Source of the DNA: an uncultured Ilumatobacter sp. | Lineage (GTDB): Bacteria > Actinomycetota > Acidimicrobiia > Acidimicrobiales > Ilumatobacteraceae | Direction of reading: 5' to 3' | DNA: 29,643 nt | NCBI GenBank assembly: GCA_938049325.1 | Contig: CALICC010000367.1 | Coordinates: 1-29,643, forward strand | In this document: piece after piece, positions 23,844 to 29,643 of the stretch | How the letters are laid out: the number at the start of each line of letters is the position of its first letter | Numbering within the stretch: position 1 is the stretch's first letter | Position numbers and translations under genes: made by a program | The notes under the pieces: model-generated | What the model saw: only the letters and a program-made list of their open reading frames with translations | What the model was told of the DNA's origin: nothing | Databases searched by the model: none

Positions 23844-24638
23844 ATGAGCGACACCACCTCCCGCGACGCGAGCGTGTTCGACGAACCACGAGCGCTGGCG
23901 ACCATCGTACTGGCGCTCCCTCGGCCGCTCCTGATCGTGTTCGACTGTGATGGCGTGTTGGCACCGCTCACCGACCATGCCGACGACTCCGTCCTCAACC
24001 CAGGCATCGGTGAGGACCTGGCCGCACTGGCCGCTGTCGACGGCATCGACGTCGCGATCTTGTCGGGCCGGTCACTCAAGGGGCTCGAACAGTTCGCCTT
24101 CGACGACTCGATCGCCGTTGCGGGGAGCTACGGGGGCGAGCGACGGGGGCGTTCGCCCGAACCGCTCACGCCCGAGGAGCAACGCAGGCTCGCGGCAATC
24201 GACGATGTTCTGGAAGCCGCTGTCGACGTGGGTGGTGCCGGCGCATGGATCGAACGCAAGCCGACGAGTTCAGTGCTCCATGTGCGCGAGGCCGATCCCG
24301 ACAGCGGCCGCGCCGCCGTCGAACTGGTGCACGAACGCCAGCGCGTCTTGCGTGGCCACGAATGCCACGATGGCGACAACGTGGTCGAGCTGATGGCCCG
24401 TCCAGCGAACAAGGGGAACGGGCTTCGAGCGCTGCGCAACGAGTTCGCGCCGACCTCGGTCGTCTATCTCGGCGACGATCTGCCCGACGAGGAAGCGTTT
24501 GCCGTGCTGTCGCCAGACGACGTCGGCATCAAGGTCGGAACCGGAGCGTCGATCGCTCCATACCGTGTCGCCGACCCGGATGCGATCACCGAACTCATCG
24601 TCGCGCTCCGGACCGCGGCTCAGAACAGGGACGCTTGA
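23844..24638 (+). CDS. otsB: Trehalose-6-phosphate phosphatase
   Basis: A 264-residue HAD-superfamily phosphatase that removes the phosphate from trehalose 6-phosphate. Motif I is FDCDGVLAPL (nucleophile D34, acid/base D36), followed by LSGRSLKGL (motif II region), KPTSSVLHVREAD (substrate-binding lysine segment), MARPANKGNGLRAL (motif III Lys) and VVYLGDDLPDEEAF (motif IV). The ATG is one base after the otsA stop, giving an otsA-otsB operon for the two-step trehalose route. The last 19 bases overlap the end of convergent rnhB. Confidence 0.96.
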   Translation: MSDTTSRDASVFDEPRALATIVLALPRPLLIVFDCDGVLAPLTDHADDSVLNPGIGEDLAALAAVDGIDVAILSGRSLKGLEQFAFDDSIAVAGSYGGERRGRSPEPLTPEEQRRLAAIDDVLEAAVDVGGAGAWIERKPTSSVLHVREADPDSGRAAVELVHERQRVLRGHECHDGDNVVELMARPANKGNGLRALRNEFAPTSVVYLGDDLPDEEAFAVLSPDDVGIKVGTGASIAPYRVADPDAITELIVALRTAAQNRDA

Positions 24639-25315
24639 CCTGCCGGCGGTGTCCGCTTGATCGCCGTCCACGGGTTGTAGTTGTCCATGAAGACCCAGCT
24701 CCGACGATGAATCGTGGACGGGCCGTATCCGAGCAAGGCTGACTTGTGGATCGGGCAGGGGTACCCCTTGTTCGTGTCGAACGACCAATTCGGGTAGTGC
24801 TCGGACCATTCGCGCATTTCGCGGTCACGGACGACCTTGGCGAGGATGCTCGCCGCCGCGACACTCAAGCAGCGCAAGTCGGCCTTGACCGCGAGTTCGA
24901 CCTTGGCGACCGCTGGCGAGACGAAGTCCCACTTTCCGTCGGTGACCGCGATGTCTGGCACCACGGTCAACCCCTCGATCGCCCGGTGAGCAGCAAGCTT
25001 CTGCGCGGCCGACATGCCCAACCGATCACATTCCTGCTGACTCGCCGCGCCGACCGCCCACGACACGCACCACTCGGCGATCGGGTCGAACAACGCCTCG
25101 CGCTGACGTTCAGACAGCAGCTTCGAATCGCGCACCCCGTTCACCCTGCGGTCCCGCGGGAGCACCGCGGCACCCACCATCAGCGGGCCTGCCCACGAGC
25201 CGCGGCCCACTTCGTCGATGCCGACGATCGTCTCGAACCCCTTGGCCCACAACGACTTCTCGATCTCGCGGGTTGGTGCTCGTGTCTGTGACACCCGTCG
25301 TTTCGTGGCGGCCAT
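24620..25315 (-). CDS. rnhB: Ribonuclease HII
   Basis: A 231-residue type 2 RNase H that nicks DNA at embedded ribonucleotides and degrades RNA in RNA/DNA hybrids. Catalytic carboxylates are D34 and E35 (GIDEVGRGSWAGP), D126 and D146; DSKLLS (63-68) and SVAAASILAKVVRD (151-164) are family signatures. About 18 basic N-terminal residues precede the fold. The C-terminus ends GQASLF, matching the beta-sliding-clamp-binding consensus QxxLF. Start at ATG 25315 lies 5 bases after the upstream unknown gene, so it is the last gene of the gpsA operon; the 3' end overlaps otsB. Confidence 0.96.
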   Translation of the reverse strand: MAATKRRVSQTRAPTREIEKSLWAKGFETIVGIDEVGRGSWAGPLMVGAAVLPRDRRVNGVRDSKLLSERQREALFDPIAEWCVSWAVGAASQQECDRLGMSAAQKLAAHRAIEGLTVVPDIAVTDGKWDFVSPAVAKVELAVKADLRCLSVAAASILAKVVRDREMREWSEHYPNWSFDTNKGYPCPIHKSALLGYGPSTIHRRSWVFMDNYNPWTAIKRTPPAGQASLF

Positions 25316-25320
25316 GTCGT

Positions 25321-26817
25321 TCAGTTGAAGCTGACGTCTCCCGGCGAGCCGCCGCCGTTCGCCGAGCCGCTGGGCGAATCAGCGGCTGCGCCGCCTCGTG
25401 CTGCGTCGCTGATCGACGACGCAGGTGGCGATGGGTCAACGGCGACGTCGAGGCGCCGGATCTTCGCGCCCTCGGCGCCGAGGCGTGGCGCTGGCCAGAG
25501 CGTCTCTCCGGCCGCCTCGTCGGTCGACCAGTCGGGAGCGGAGTCGGGCGCCGTCAGTGTCAACGGTGTGCCCCCATGCTGCTCCCACAGCACCGCGGGC
25601 CGCTCGCCATGCCATCGCAGCGCGAACGACACTGTCGTTGCCGAACTTCCGACGCCACCGATGGGCACGCCGTGCACTTCGAAGTTGCTTCCGACCCAGC
25701 CGGTGGGAATCCCGCCCGGCAGGAGCACACCGTCGGACGCAAGCCGACGCTCGACAGATCGAACGAACCGTCCGACCGATGCATCGCGCCGGAGGTCGGC
25801 GAGCGATCGAATGGCATCGGCTGATGCTTCATCGTTGCTCTTGTTCGCAACTCGCTCGATCATGCGGTCGATGTCGGCGGCGGCGCGATCATCGCCTGCG
25901 CGTGCTGCGACGAATCGGGCGCCCGCGAGCGCATCGACGGTTTCGGCCACGTTGGGGGCATCCGACGGACGTTCACCTCTCCCCCGACGGAACCATCGGG
26001 CCGACTCACCCGAACTCAACCGAGCAACCCGCTCGGCCGGCTCGACGACGTCCATCAACCAGGCGTCGGCTGCGTCGCCGCATCGCACCAGCTCAGCGAC
26101 ATCGAGGAGGAACCCGACCGGGTCCTCGTCAGCGTCGACGGGGCCTTCGAGCAACAGGTCGCACCGCGCGGCAACCAGCGCCTCGGCGAGCGCTTCATCG
26201 GGGAGCACGACGCGACTCGCTTGTTCGGCGACGCGAGTCCAACCACGGGCGACGGCGAGCATCGGAGGCAGCGCGGGAAGCGACGCCAACGACTCACCGC
26301 TGAGGCCATCGGGGCCAGGCACGACAACTCGCACGGAGGCGCGGTGGCCGACCGGCAGCACGATCGCGTCATCGGGCAGCTCGATTCCCTGCACCGGCAC
26401 ATCAGCAGGCGGTCGCTCGGTGACGAGCCCGGCACCCGTGACCGCCACGGCAAACGGCATCGGCGATTCATTCTCGAACTCGACGACGACCATCCCGCCT
26501 CGCTCGGGCACGGCCCAGACACGCTGCACGGCGTCGCCGTCGGGAACCCGAAGGCGTGTCTCGACGACCGGTGACCCTTCGATGCGGCTCTGGCGAACCG
26601 TCGGCTCGTTCGCGGGCACATGCCATCGGTCGTCGGCGGCAACGAACCAGTCGAGCGCGGGCGCAGCGTCGGCACCCCATGCGGTGAGAGCGCCCCAAGC
26701 GCTCACCGACCAGCGTGGTGGCAGGCCGGTGACGCCGATGGTGATACCTGGGTCGTCGTCGCCCTCCGCAGCTTCGGGGGCGCTGGCGTCGACGTGTGAG
26801 CTCACAGGATCAGTCAA
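25321..26817 (-). CDS. Large soluble protein of unknown function in the gpsA-rnhB operon
   Basis: A 498-residue protein with no signal peptide or membrane helix. Residues about 25-180 look beta-rich (for example GMVVVEFENESPMPFAVAVTG) like a beta-sandwich, residues about 190-370 are helical and Asp/Glu/Arg-rich, residues about 375-455 are again strand-like and Trp-rich, and the last 45 are Ser/Gly/Pro-rich. This beta-sandwich plus helical-barrel layout recalls some glycoside hydrolases (GH15-like), but I see no catalytic motif and do not assign it. The start is TTG at 26817 or GTG at 26805; neither has a clear Shine-Dalgarno. It sits 21 bases after gpsA and 5 bases before rnhB. Confidence 0.72.
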   Translation of the reverse strand: MTDPVSSHVDASAPEAAEGDDDPGITIGVTGLPPRWSVSAWGALTAWGADAAPALDWFVAADDRWHVPANEPTVRQSRIEGSPVVETRLRVPDGDAVQRVWAVPERGGMVVVEFENESPMPFAVAVTGAGLVTERPPADVPVQGIELPDDAIVLPVGHRASVRVVVPGPDGLSGESLASLPALPPMLAVARGWTRVAEQASRVVLPDEALAEALVAARCDLLLEGPVDADEDPVGFLLDVAELVRCGDAADAWLMDVVEPAERVARLSSGESARWFRRGRGERPSDAPNVAETVDALAGARFVAARAGDDRAAADIDRMIERVANKSNDEASADAIRSLADLRRDASVGRFVRSVERRLASDGVLLPGGIPTGWVGSNFEVHGVPIGGVGSSATTVSFALRWHGERPAVLWEQHGGTPLTLTAPDSAPDWSTDEAAGETLWPAPRLGAEGAKIRRLDVAVDPSPPASSISDAARGGAAADSPSGSANGGGSPGDVSFN

Positions 26818-26838
26818 GCGGCGATCGCGGCAGGAACA

Positions 26839-27879
26839 TCAGGTGCGTTCACTCTTCGAGTCACGTTCCATCAGCGAAGCCAGCGCATCTTTGGCCGAGC
26901 GACCCTCGTGGCAGACCGCGACAACTTGTTCGGTGATCGGCATGTCGATGTCGTGGCGCGCCGCGAGTTCGAGGACGCTCGGACACGACTTCACTCCTTC
27001 GGCGACCATGTTCATCGAGTCGATGATGCCGTCGATGGACTCACCTTCGCCGAGCCGGCGCCCGACCGTGTTGTTCCGACTCTGCGTCGATGCACACGTC
27101 GCAATGAGGTCACCCATCCCGGCAAGGCCGGAGAACGTCGCGGGATCGCCACCGAGCACTTCTCCCAAACGGGTCATCTCCGCGAGGCCGCGTGTGATGA
27201 GCGTGGCACGGGTGTTGTCACCAAAGCCCATGCCGTTGGCCATTCCCGACGCGATGGCGATCACGTTCTTGACCACGCCCGCGACCTCGCATCCGACCAC
27301 GTCAGGGTTCGTGTAGACGCGTAGCGATGGCCGCGCGAACACCCGCTGCAATTCACCCGCGATCCGGTCGTCGTCGATCGCGACGACGCTGGCCGCCGGT
27401 TGACCGCTGATGATCTCCTTGGCCAGGTTCGGCCCGGTGAGCACGGCGATCGGATGACCGGGCATCTCCTCCGCCGTGACTTCGCTCATGCGCTGCTGTG
27501 TGTCGCGCTCGAGCCCCTTCGACAGCGTCACCACCGGCACCCACGGGCGCAGGTGCGATGCAACCTCGCGAGCCACCTCGCGGTAGCCATGCGAGGGGAC
27601 CGCCATCACGATGACGTCGGACTGGGACACGATTGCCTCGAGCGAGCTGGTCGACGACAGCGTGTCGGGCAACTCGAACCCGGGGAGATAGCGCGAGTTC
27701 GTGTGCTGGCCGGAGATCTCGGCCGCCAGTTCATCACGCCGCGCCCACAGACGGGTCGTGGTATTCGCCGCGGTCATCGCTGCCACCGTCGTACCCCACG
27801 ACCCGGCCCCGATCACACCCACCGACAACGTGGTGCGGTGTGCGGCCGGTGCGGCATCGAGCGTTTCTTCGGTCGTCAT
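26839..27879 (-). CDS. gpsA: Glycerol-3-phosphate dehydrogenase [NAD(P)+]
   Basis: A 346-residue cytoplasmic enzyme that reduces dihydroxyacetone phosphate to sn-glycerol 3-phosphate for phospholipid synthesis. The NAD(P)-binding loop is GVIGAGSWGT (21-30), followed by SKGLE with K121, LTGPNLAKEI (147-156), the catalytic lysine K204 in VAGVVKNVIAIASG, and GFGDNTRATLITRGLAEM (218-235). A 17-residue Ala/Thr-rich N-terminal extension precedes the fold. The Shine-Dalgarno AAGGGGAA before the ATG at 27879 fixes the start, and gpsA heads the operon with the 498-residue protein and rnhB. Confidence 0.97.
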   Translation of the reverse strand: MTTEETLDAAPAAHRTTLSVGVIGAGSWGTTVAAMTAANTTTRLWARRDELAAEISGQHTNSRYLPGFELPDTLSSTSSLEAIVSQSDVIVMAVPSHGYREVAREVASHLRPWVPVVTLSKGLERDTQQRMSEVTAEEMPGHPIAVLTGPNLAKEIISGQPAASVVAIDDDRIAGELQRVFARPSLRVYTNPDVVGCEVAGVVKNVIAIASGMANGMGFGDNTRATLITRGLAEMTRLGEVLGGDPATFSGLAGMGDLIATCASTQSRNNTVGRRLGEGESIDGIIDSMNMVAEGVKSCPSVLELAARHDIDMPITEQVVAVCHEGRSAKDALASLMERDSKSERT

Positions 27880-27885
27880 GTCCAG

Positions 27886-27893
27886 TTCCCCTT
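27886..27893 (-). promoter_or_regulatory. Shine-Dalgarno of gpsA
   Basis: AAGGGGAA on the minus strand, 6 nt before the ATG at 27879, one of the few clear ribosome-binding sites in the window. Confidence 0.65.
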
Positions 27894-27924
27894 CTCCGGC
27901 CGTCGTTCGACGTCGGCCCAGGCG

Positions 27925-27930
27925 ACCGTA
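27925..27930 (-). promoter_or_regulatory. -10-like box of gpsA
   Basis: TACGGT on the minus strand would give a leader of about 39 nt that contains the Shine-Dalgarno, in contrast to the leaderless genes. Confidence 0.35.
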
Positions 27931-27936
27931 GTCCAG

Positions 27937-27948
27937 CTCTGGTCAGAG
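27937..27948. promoter_or_regulatory. Palindrome in the gpsA / cofC divergent promoter region
   Basis: CTCTG-GT-CAGAG lies upstream of both -10-like boxes (27925-27930 minus, 27969-27974 plus). It is a possible shared operator, but short enough to be chance. Confidence 0.25.
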
Positions 27949-27968
27949 GTCTGCTGTCAGCTGATTCG

Positions 27969-27974
27969 TACACT
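27969..27974 (+). promoter_or_regulatory. -10-like box of the cofC/fbiD gene
   Basis: TACACT ends 6 nt before the GTG at 27981. It supports this GTG as the start, in a frame open upstream to 27633. Confidence 0.5.
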
Positions 27975-27980
27975 CATCGT

Positions 27981-28595
27981 GTGAGCCTCGCCGTCTTGAT
28001 GCCCGTGAAGGCGTTCCACGAGGCAAAGCAGCGACTCGCTGGCGTACTCGATCCCAGCGAGCGCAGGCGTCTGGCCGTCTGGATGGCTGATGGCGTGGTC
28101 CGCTCGGCGGGCGAAACGCCGGTATTCGTCGTCTGCGATGACGCCGATGTCCGAGCCTGGGCCGAAGAGGCCCGCGCCACGGTGTGCTGGACTGCTCAAC
28201 TCGGCCTCAACGGCGCAGTCGATGACGGCGTTCGAGCGGTGGCTTCGGCCGGGTTCGATCACGTCATCGTGACGCACGCCGACCTCCCGCTTGCCACACA
28301 GCTCGTCAGCGTCGCACGGCCGGGTACGGCGACGTTCGTTCCCGACCGGCGCCGCGACGGTACGAACGTCATGGCGTTCCCACTCCAACAGCAGATCCCC
28401 GCAAGTTACGGCGTTGGCTCGTTTGCCCGACACTGGGCAGCTGCCGCTGGCCAACCTCGCGAGATCCGCGTCGATGCACAGCTGTCCGTCGACGTCGACA
28501 CCGCGTCCGACCTTTCCCATCCACTCCTCAGCAAGGTGCTTCCTACATGGCTGCCAACGATCCCGGCCAACCGCTTCACCCAACGTCCGGCATGA
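27981..28595 (+). CDS. cofC: 2-phospholactate/phosphoenolpyruvate guanylyltransferase (F420 biosynthesis, CofC/FbiD family)
   Basis: A 204-residue nucleotidyltransferase-fold protein of the CofC/FbiD family. The enzyme joins GMP to 2-phospho-L-lactate or, in actinobacteria (FbiD), to phosphoenolpyruvate, the activated precursor of the F420 side chain. Seen: LMPVKAFHEAKQRLAGVLDPSER at the N-terminus (K10 and neighbours bind GTP), THADLPL (98-104) with metal-binding Asp, DRRRDGTNVMAF (122-133) and VDVDTASDL near the C-terminus. Start is GTG at 27981. The TGA overlaps the ATG of the PIG-L gene. It matches the F420-type oxidoreductase at 7507-8490. Confidence 0.92.
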   Translation: MSLAVLMPVKAFHEAKQRLAGVLDPSERRRLAVWMADGVVRSAGETPVFVVCDDADVRAWAEEARATVCWTAQLGLNGAVDDGVRAVASAGFDHVIVTHADLPLATQLVSVARPGTATFVPDRRRDGTNVMAFPLQQQIPASYGVGSFARHWAAAAGQPREIRVDAQLSVDVDTASDLSHPLLSKVLPTWLPTIPANRFTQRPA

Positions 28596-29344
28596 CCCGG
28601 TCACCCGACGACGTGTCTCATTGGACGACGAACCTCGCACCGCCGACCTCGGCGCTCGCCATCGGGGCACATCCCGATGATGTCGAGTTCGGGTGCGGCG
28701 GCCTGGTCGCGAAGTGGGCCGCTGCGGGATGCACCATTCATCACCTCGTGTGCACCGATGGCTCGAAGGGCACGTGGGATCCCGAGGCCGACACCGTTGC
28801 GCTCGCTGCCCGACGCCAAGACGAGCAACGTGAGGCCGCACGACGATTGGCAGGCGACCAGGCCGGTGAGGTGCGCTTCCTCGGGCGCATCGACGGTGAA
28901 CTCGACAGCTCGCTCGATAGACGCGGCGAGGTTGCGCGCATCATTCGCGAGCTCCGTCCAGCGGTCGTGCTCAGCCATGACCCGTGGAAGCGCTACCGGC
29001 TGCACCCCGATCACCGCCACGCTGGCTTGCTCGCATGCGAGGGCATCGTGGCCGCCCGCGACCCACACTTCTTCCGCGAGCACGGCATCCCCCACCACCG
29101 CCCGGATGCGCTGCTGCTCTGGGAAGCCGATGAACCCGACCACGTCGAGGACGTCACCGACTGGGTCGACACGAAACTCGACGCGCTCGAAGCGCACGAG
29201 AGCCAGTTCGAGTCGACGATGAAGGCGGCCGACCCAGCTGAGCTCGAGGCGTTCAGAGTGCGCATTCGTACACGTCTTGCCGAGCTCGGTCGCCCTCACG
29301 GCGTCGAGGCCGCCGAAGTGTTCAAGCTGATCAACAGCCTGTAG
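28592..29344 (+). CDS. PIG-L/LmbE family deacetylase
   Basis: A 250-residue zinc-dependent N-deacetylase of the PIG-L (LmbE-like) family. The zinc and catalytic motif is AHPDD (H27, D29, D30) in LAIGAHPDDVEFGCGG, and the third ligand is in HPDHRHAG (H141). Members include MshB (mycothiol synthesis), Mca (mycothiol conjugate amidase) and sugar-amide deacetylases; which applies is not decided. An in-frame ATG at 28547 would extend it by 15 residues, but the ATGA overlap with cofC at 28592 is the more likely start. It is followed by a strong hairpin terminator. Confidence 0.92.
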   Translation: MTRSPDDVSHWTTNLAPPTSALAIGAHPDDVEFGCGGLVAKWAAAGCTIHHLVCTDGSKGTWDPEADTVALAARRQDEQREAARRLAGDQAGEVRFLGRIDGELDSSLDRRGEVARIIRELRPAVVLSHDPWKRYRLHPDHRHAGLLACEGIVAARDPHFFREHGIPHHRPDALLLWEADEPDHVEDVTDWVDTKLDALEAHESQFESTMKAADPAELEAFRVRIRTRLAELGRPHGVEAAEVFKLINSL

Positions 29345-29352
29345 AAAACGAC

Positions 29353-29384
29353 GAACGGGTGGGAGCCGAAGCTCCCACCCGTTC
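29353..29384. terminator. Strong bidirectional hairpin terminator
   Basis: A perfect 14-base stem (GAACGGGTGGGAGC and its complement) with a 4-base loop. On the minus strand the loop is UUCG closed by C-G, an extra-stable tetraloop, and it is followed by CGTCGTTTTC, so it best terminates the Lys/Ala-repeat gene coming from the right. On the + strand it lies 8 bases after the PIG-L stop. Confidence 0.85.
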
Positions 29385-29417
29385 AACGCTGTTCGGCGGA
29401 CCGAACTCGTTTACTTC

Positions 29418-29643
29418 TCAGCGCTTGCGCGCGGTCTTCTTCTTGGCTGCTGCCTTCTTCTTCTTGGCCGGAGCCTTCTTGGCTGCTGCCTTCTTCTTCG
29501 CAGCTGCCTTCTTCTTGGCCGGAGCCTTCTTGGCTGCTGCCTTCTTCTTCGCGGCAGCCTTCTTCTTGGCCGGAGCCTTCTTGGCTGCTGCCTTCTTCTT
29601 CGCGGCAGCCTTCTTCTTGGCCGGAGCCTTCTTGGCTGCTGCC
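29418..29643 (-). CDS. Lys/Ala-rich histone H1-like or HU-type C-terminal tail (partial, 5' part beyond right edge)
   Basis: The last 74 codons of a minus-strand gene. The residues are almost only Lys and Ala with some Pro, in 17-residue tandem units of the form AAAKKAPAKKKAAAKKK; three full copies and a variant last copy end in TARKR and a TGA at 29418-29420. Such tails are known on actinobacterial HU proteins (HupB) and in stand-alone histone H1-like proteins, where they bind and compact DNA. The N-terminal domain that would tell these apart is outside the window. It is terminated by the hairpin at 29353-29384. The Ku tail at 3014-3307 is similar in composition. Confidence 0.8.
   Translation of the reverse strand, partial: AAAKKAPAKKKAAAKKKAAAKKAPAKKKAAAKKKAAAKKAPAKKKAAAKKKAAAKKAPAKKKKAAAKKKTARKR
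29421..29643 (-). repeat. 51-base tandem repeat encoding 17-residue Lys/Ala units
   Basis: The DNA repeats with period 51 and is nearly perfect across three copies, with small changes such as gcagct for gcggca. The nucleotide identity suggests recent expansion by slippage or unequal recombination. It continues past the right edge. Confidence 0.85.

Noticed and set aside
25325..27316. 663-codon open frame on the + strand across two minus-strand genes
   Set aside because: It is antisense to gpsA and the 498-residue protein, and its translation is Ser/Thr/Pro/Arg-rich low-complexity text, typical of high-GC shadow frames. gpsA is unambiguous on the other strand.
29421..29643. CRISPR-like direct repeats
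   Set aside because: There are no unique spacers; the period is 51 bases, a multiple of three, and it encodes regular Lys/Ala units with a proper stop.

Overview
The window is 29.6 kb of dense, GC-rich chromosomal DNA. It has about 31 protein genes, almost no spacer, and no rRNA, tRNA, CRISPR array, insertion sequence or phage gene that I could see. The gene set suggests a free-living actinobacterium, most likely class Acidimicrobiia (Ilumatobacter-like). The grounds are an F420-dependent enzyme and an F420-biosynthesis gene, a mycoredoxin-like glutaredoxin, Ku plus a stand-alone LigD-type polymerase, Lys/Ala-rich protein tails, and many apparently leaderless genes. The taxonomy is inference.

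Layout. 1-4090 (-) is a DNA-repair-headed operon: ku > LigD-type polymerase domain > lipoprotein serine hydrolase > CobW-family GTPase, which runs off the left edge. 4144-5112 (-) is an 8-helix membrane protein. It is divergent from 5134-6972 (+), a lipoprotein followed by an AlkC-type alkylbase glycosylase. 6993-12024 (-) holds GNAT acetyltransferase, LLM flavin/F420 oxidoreductase, carotenoid oxygenase, M24 peptidase and pirin. 12071-17405 (-) holds a methyltransferase, a membrane-anchored unknown, a fructosamine-kinase-family protein, a KhtU-type K+/H+ antiporter, its KhtT regulator and a VOC (glyoxalase-fold) protein. 17514-20545 (+) carries mycoredoxin-like glutaredoxin, cystathionine beta-synthase and cystathionine gamma-synthase/lyase. 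20524-22217 has two small unknowns, an alpha/beta hydrolase and a coupled 30-residue micro-ORF. 22349-24638 (+) is the otsA-otsB trehalose pair. 24620-27879 (-) is gpsA, a 498-residue unknown and rnhB. 27981-29344 (+) is an F420 guanylyltransferase (cofC/fbiD) coupled to a PIG-L deacetylase. A UUCG hairpin terminator follows, and then the Lys/Ala-repeat C-terminus of a histone-like protein that enters from the right edge (-).

How the genes fit together. The clearest functional idea is a reactive-carbonyl and glycation defence cluster (VOC protein, KhtT/KhtU antiporter, fructosamine-type kinase) beside thiol-metabolism genes (glutaredoxin, transsulfuration pair). The remainder is DNA repair (Ku, PolDom, AlkC, RNase HII), osmoprotection (trehalose), phospholipid precursor supply (gpsA) and F420 metabolism.

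Regulation. At about 14 transcription-unit heads a -10-like hexamer (N-A-N-N-N-T, often TAGCGT, CATCCT or TAnnnT) ends only 6-8 nt before the start codon, as expected for leaderless mRNA. Only a few genes show a clear Shine-Dalgarno (gpsA, the gamma-synthase gene, the micro-ORF). Many neighbours overlap by 1 or 4 bases at stop/start, and three convergent pairs overlap at their stops. No intergenic stretch exceeds 300 bases; the longest is about 130 bases (22218-22348).
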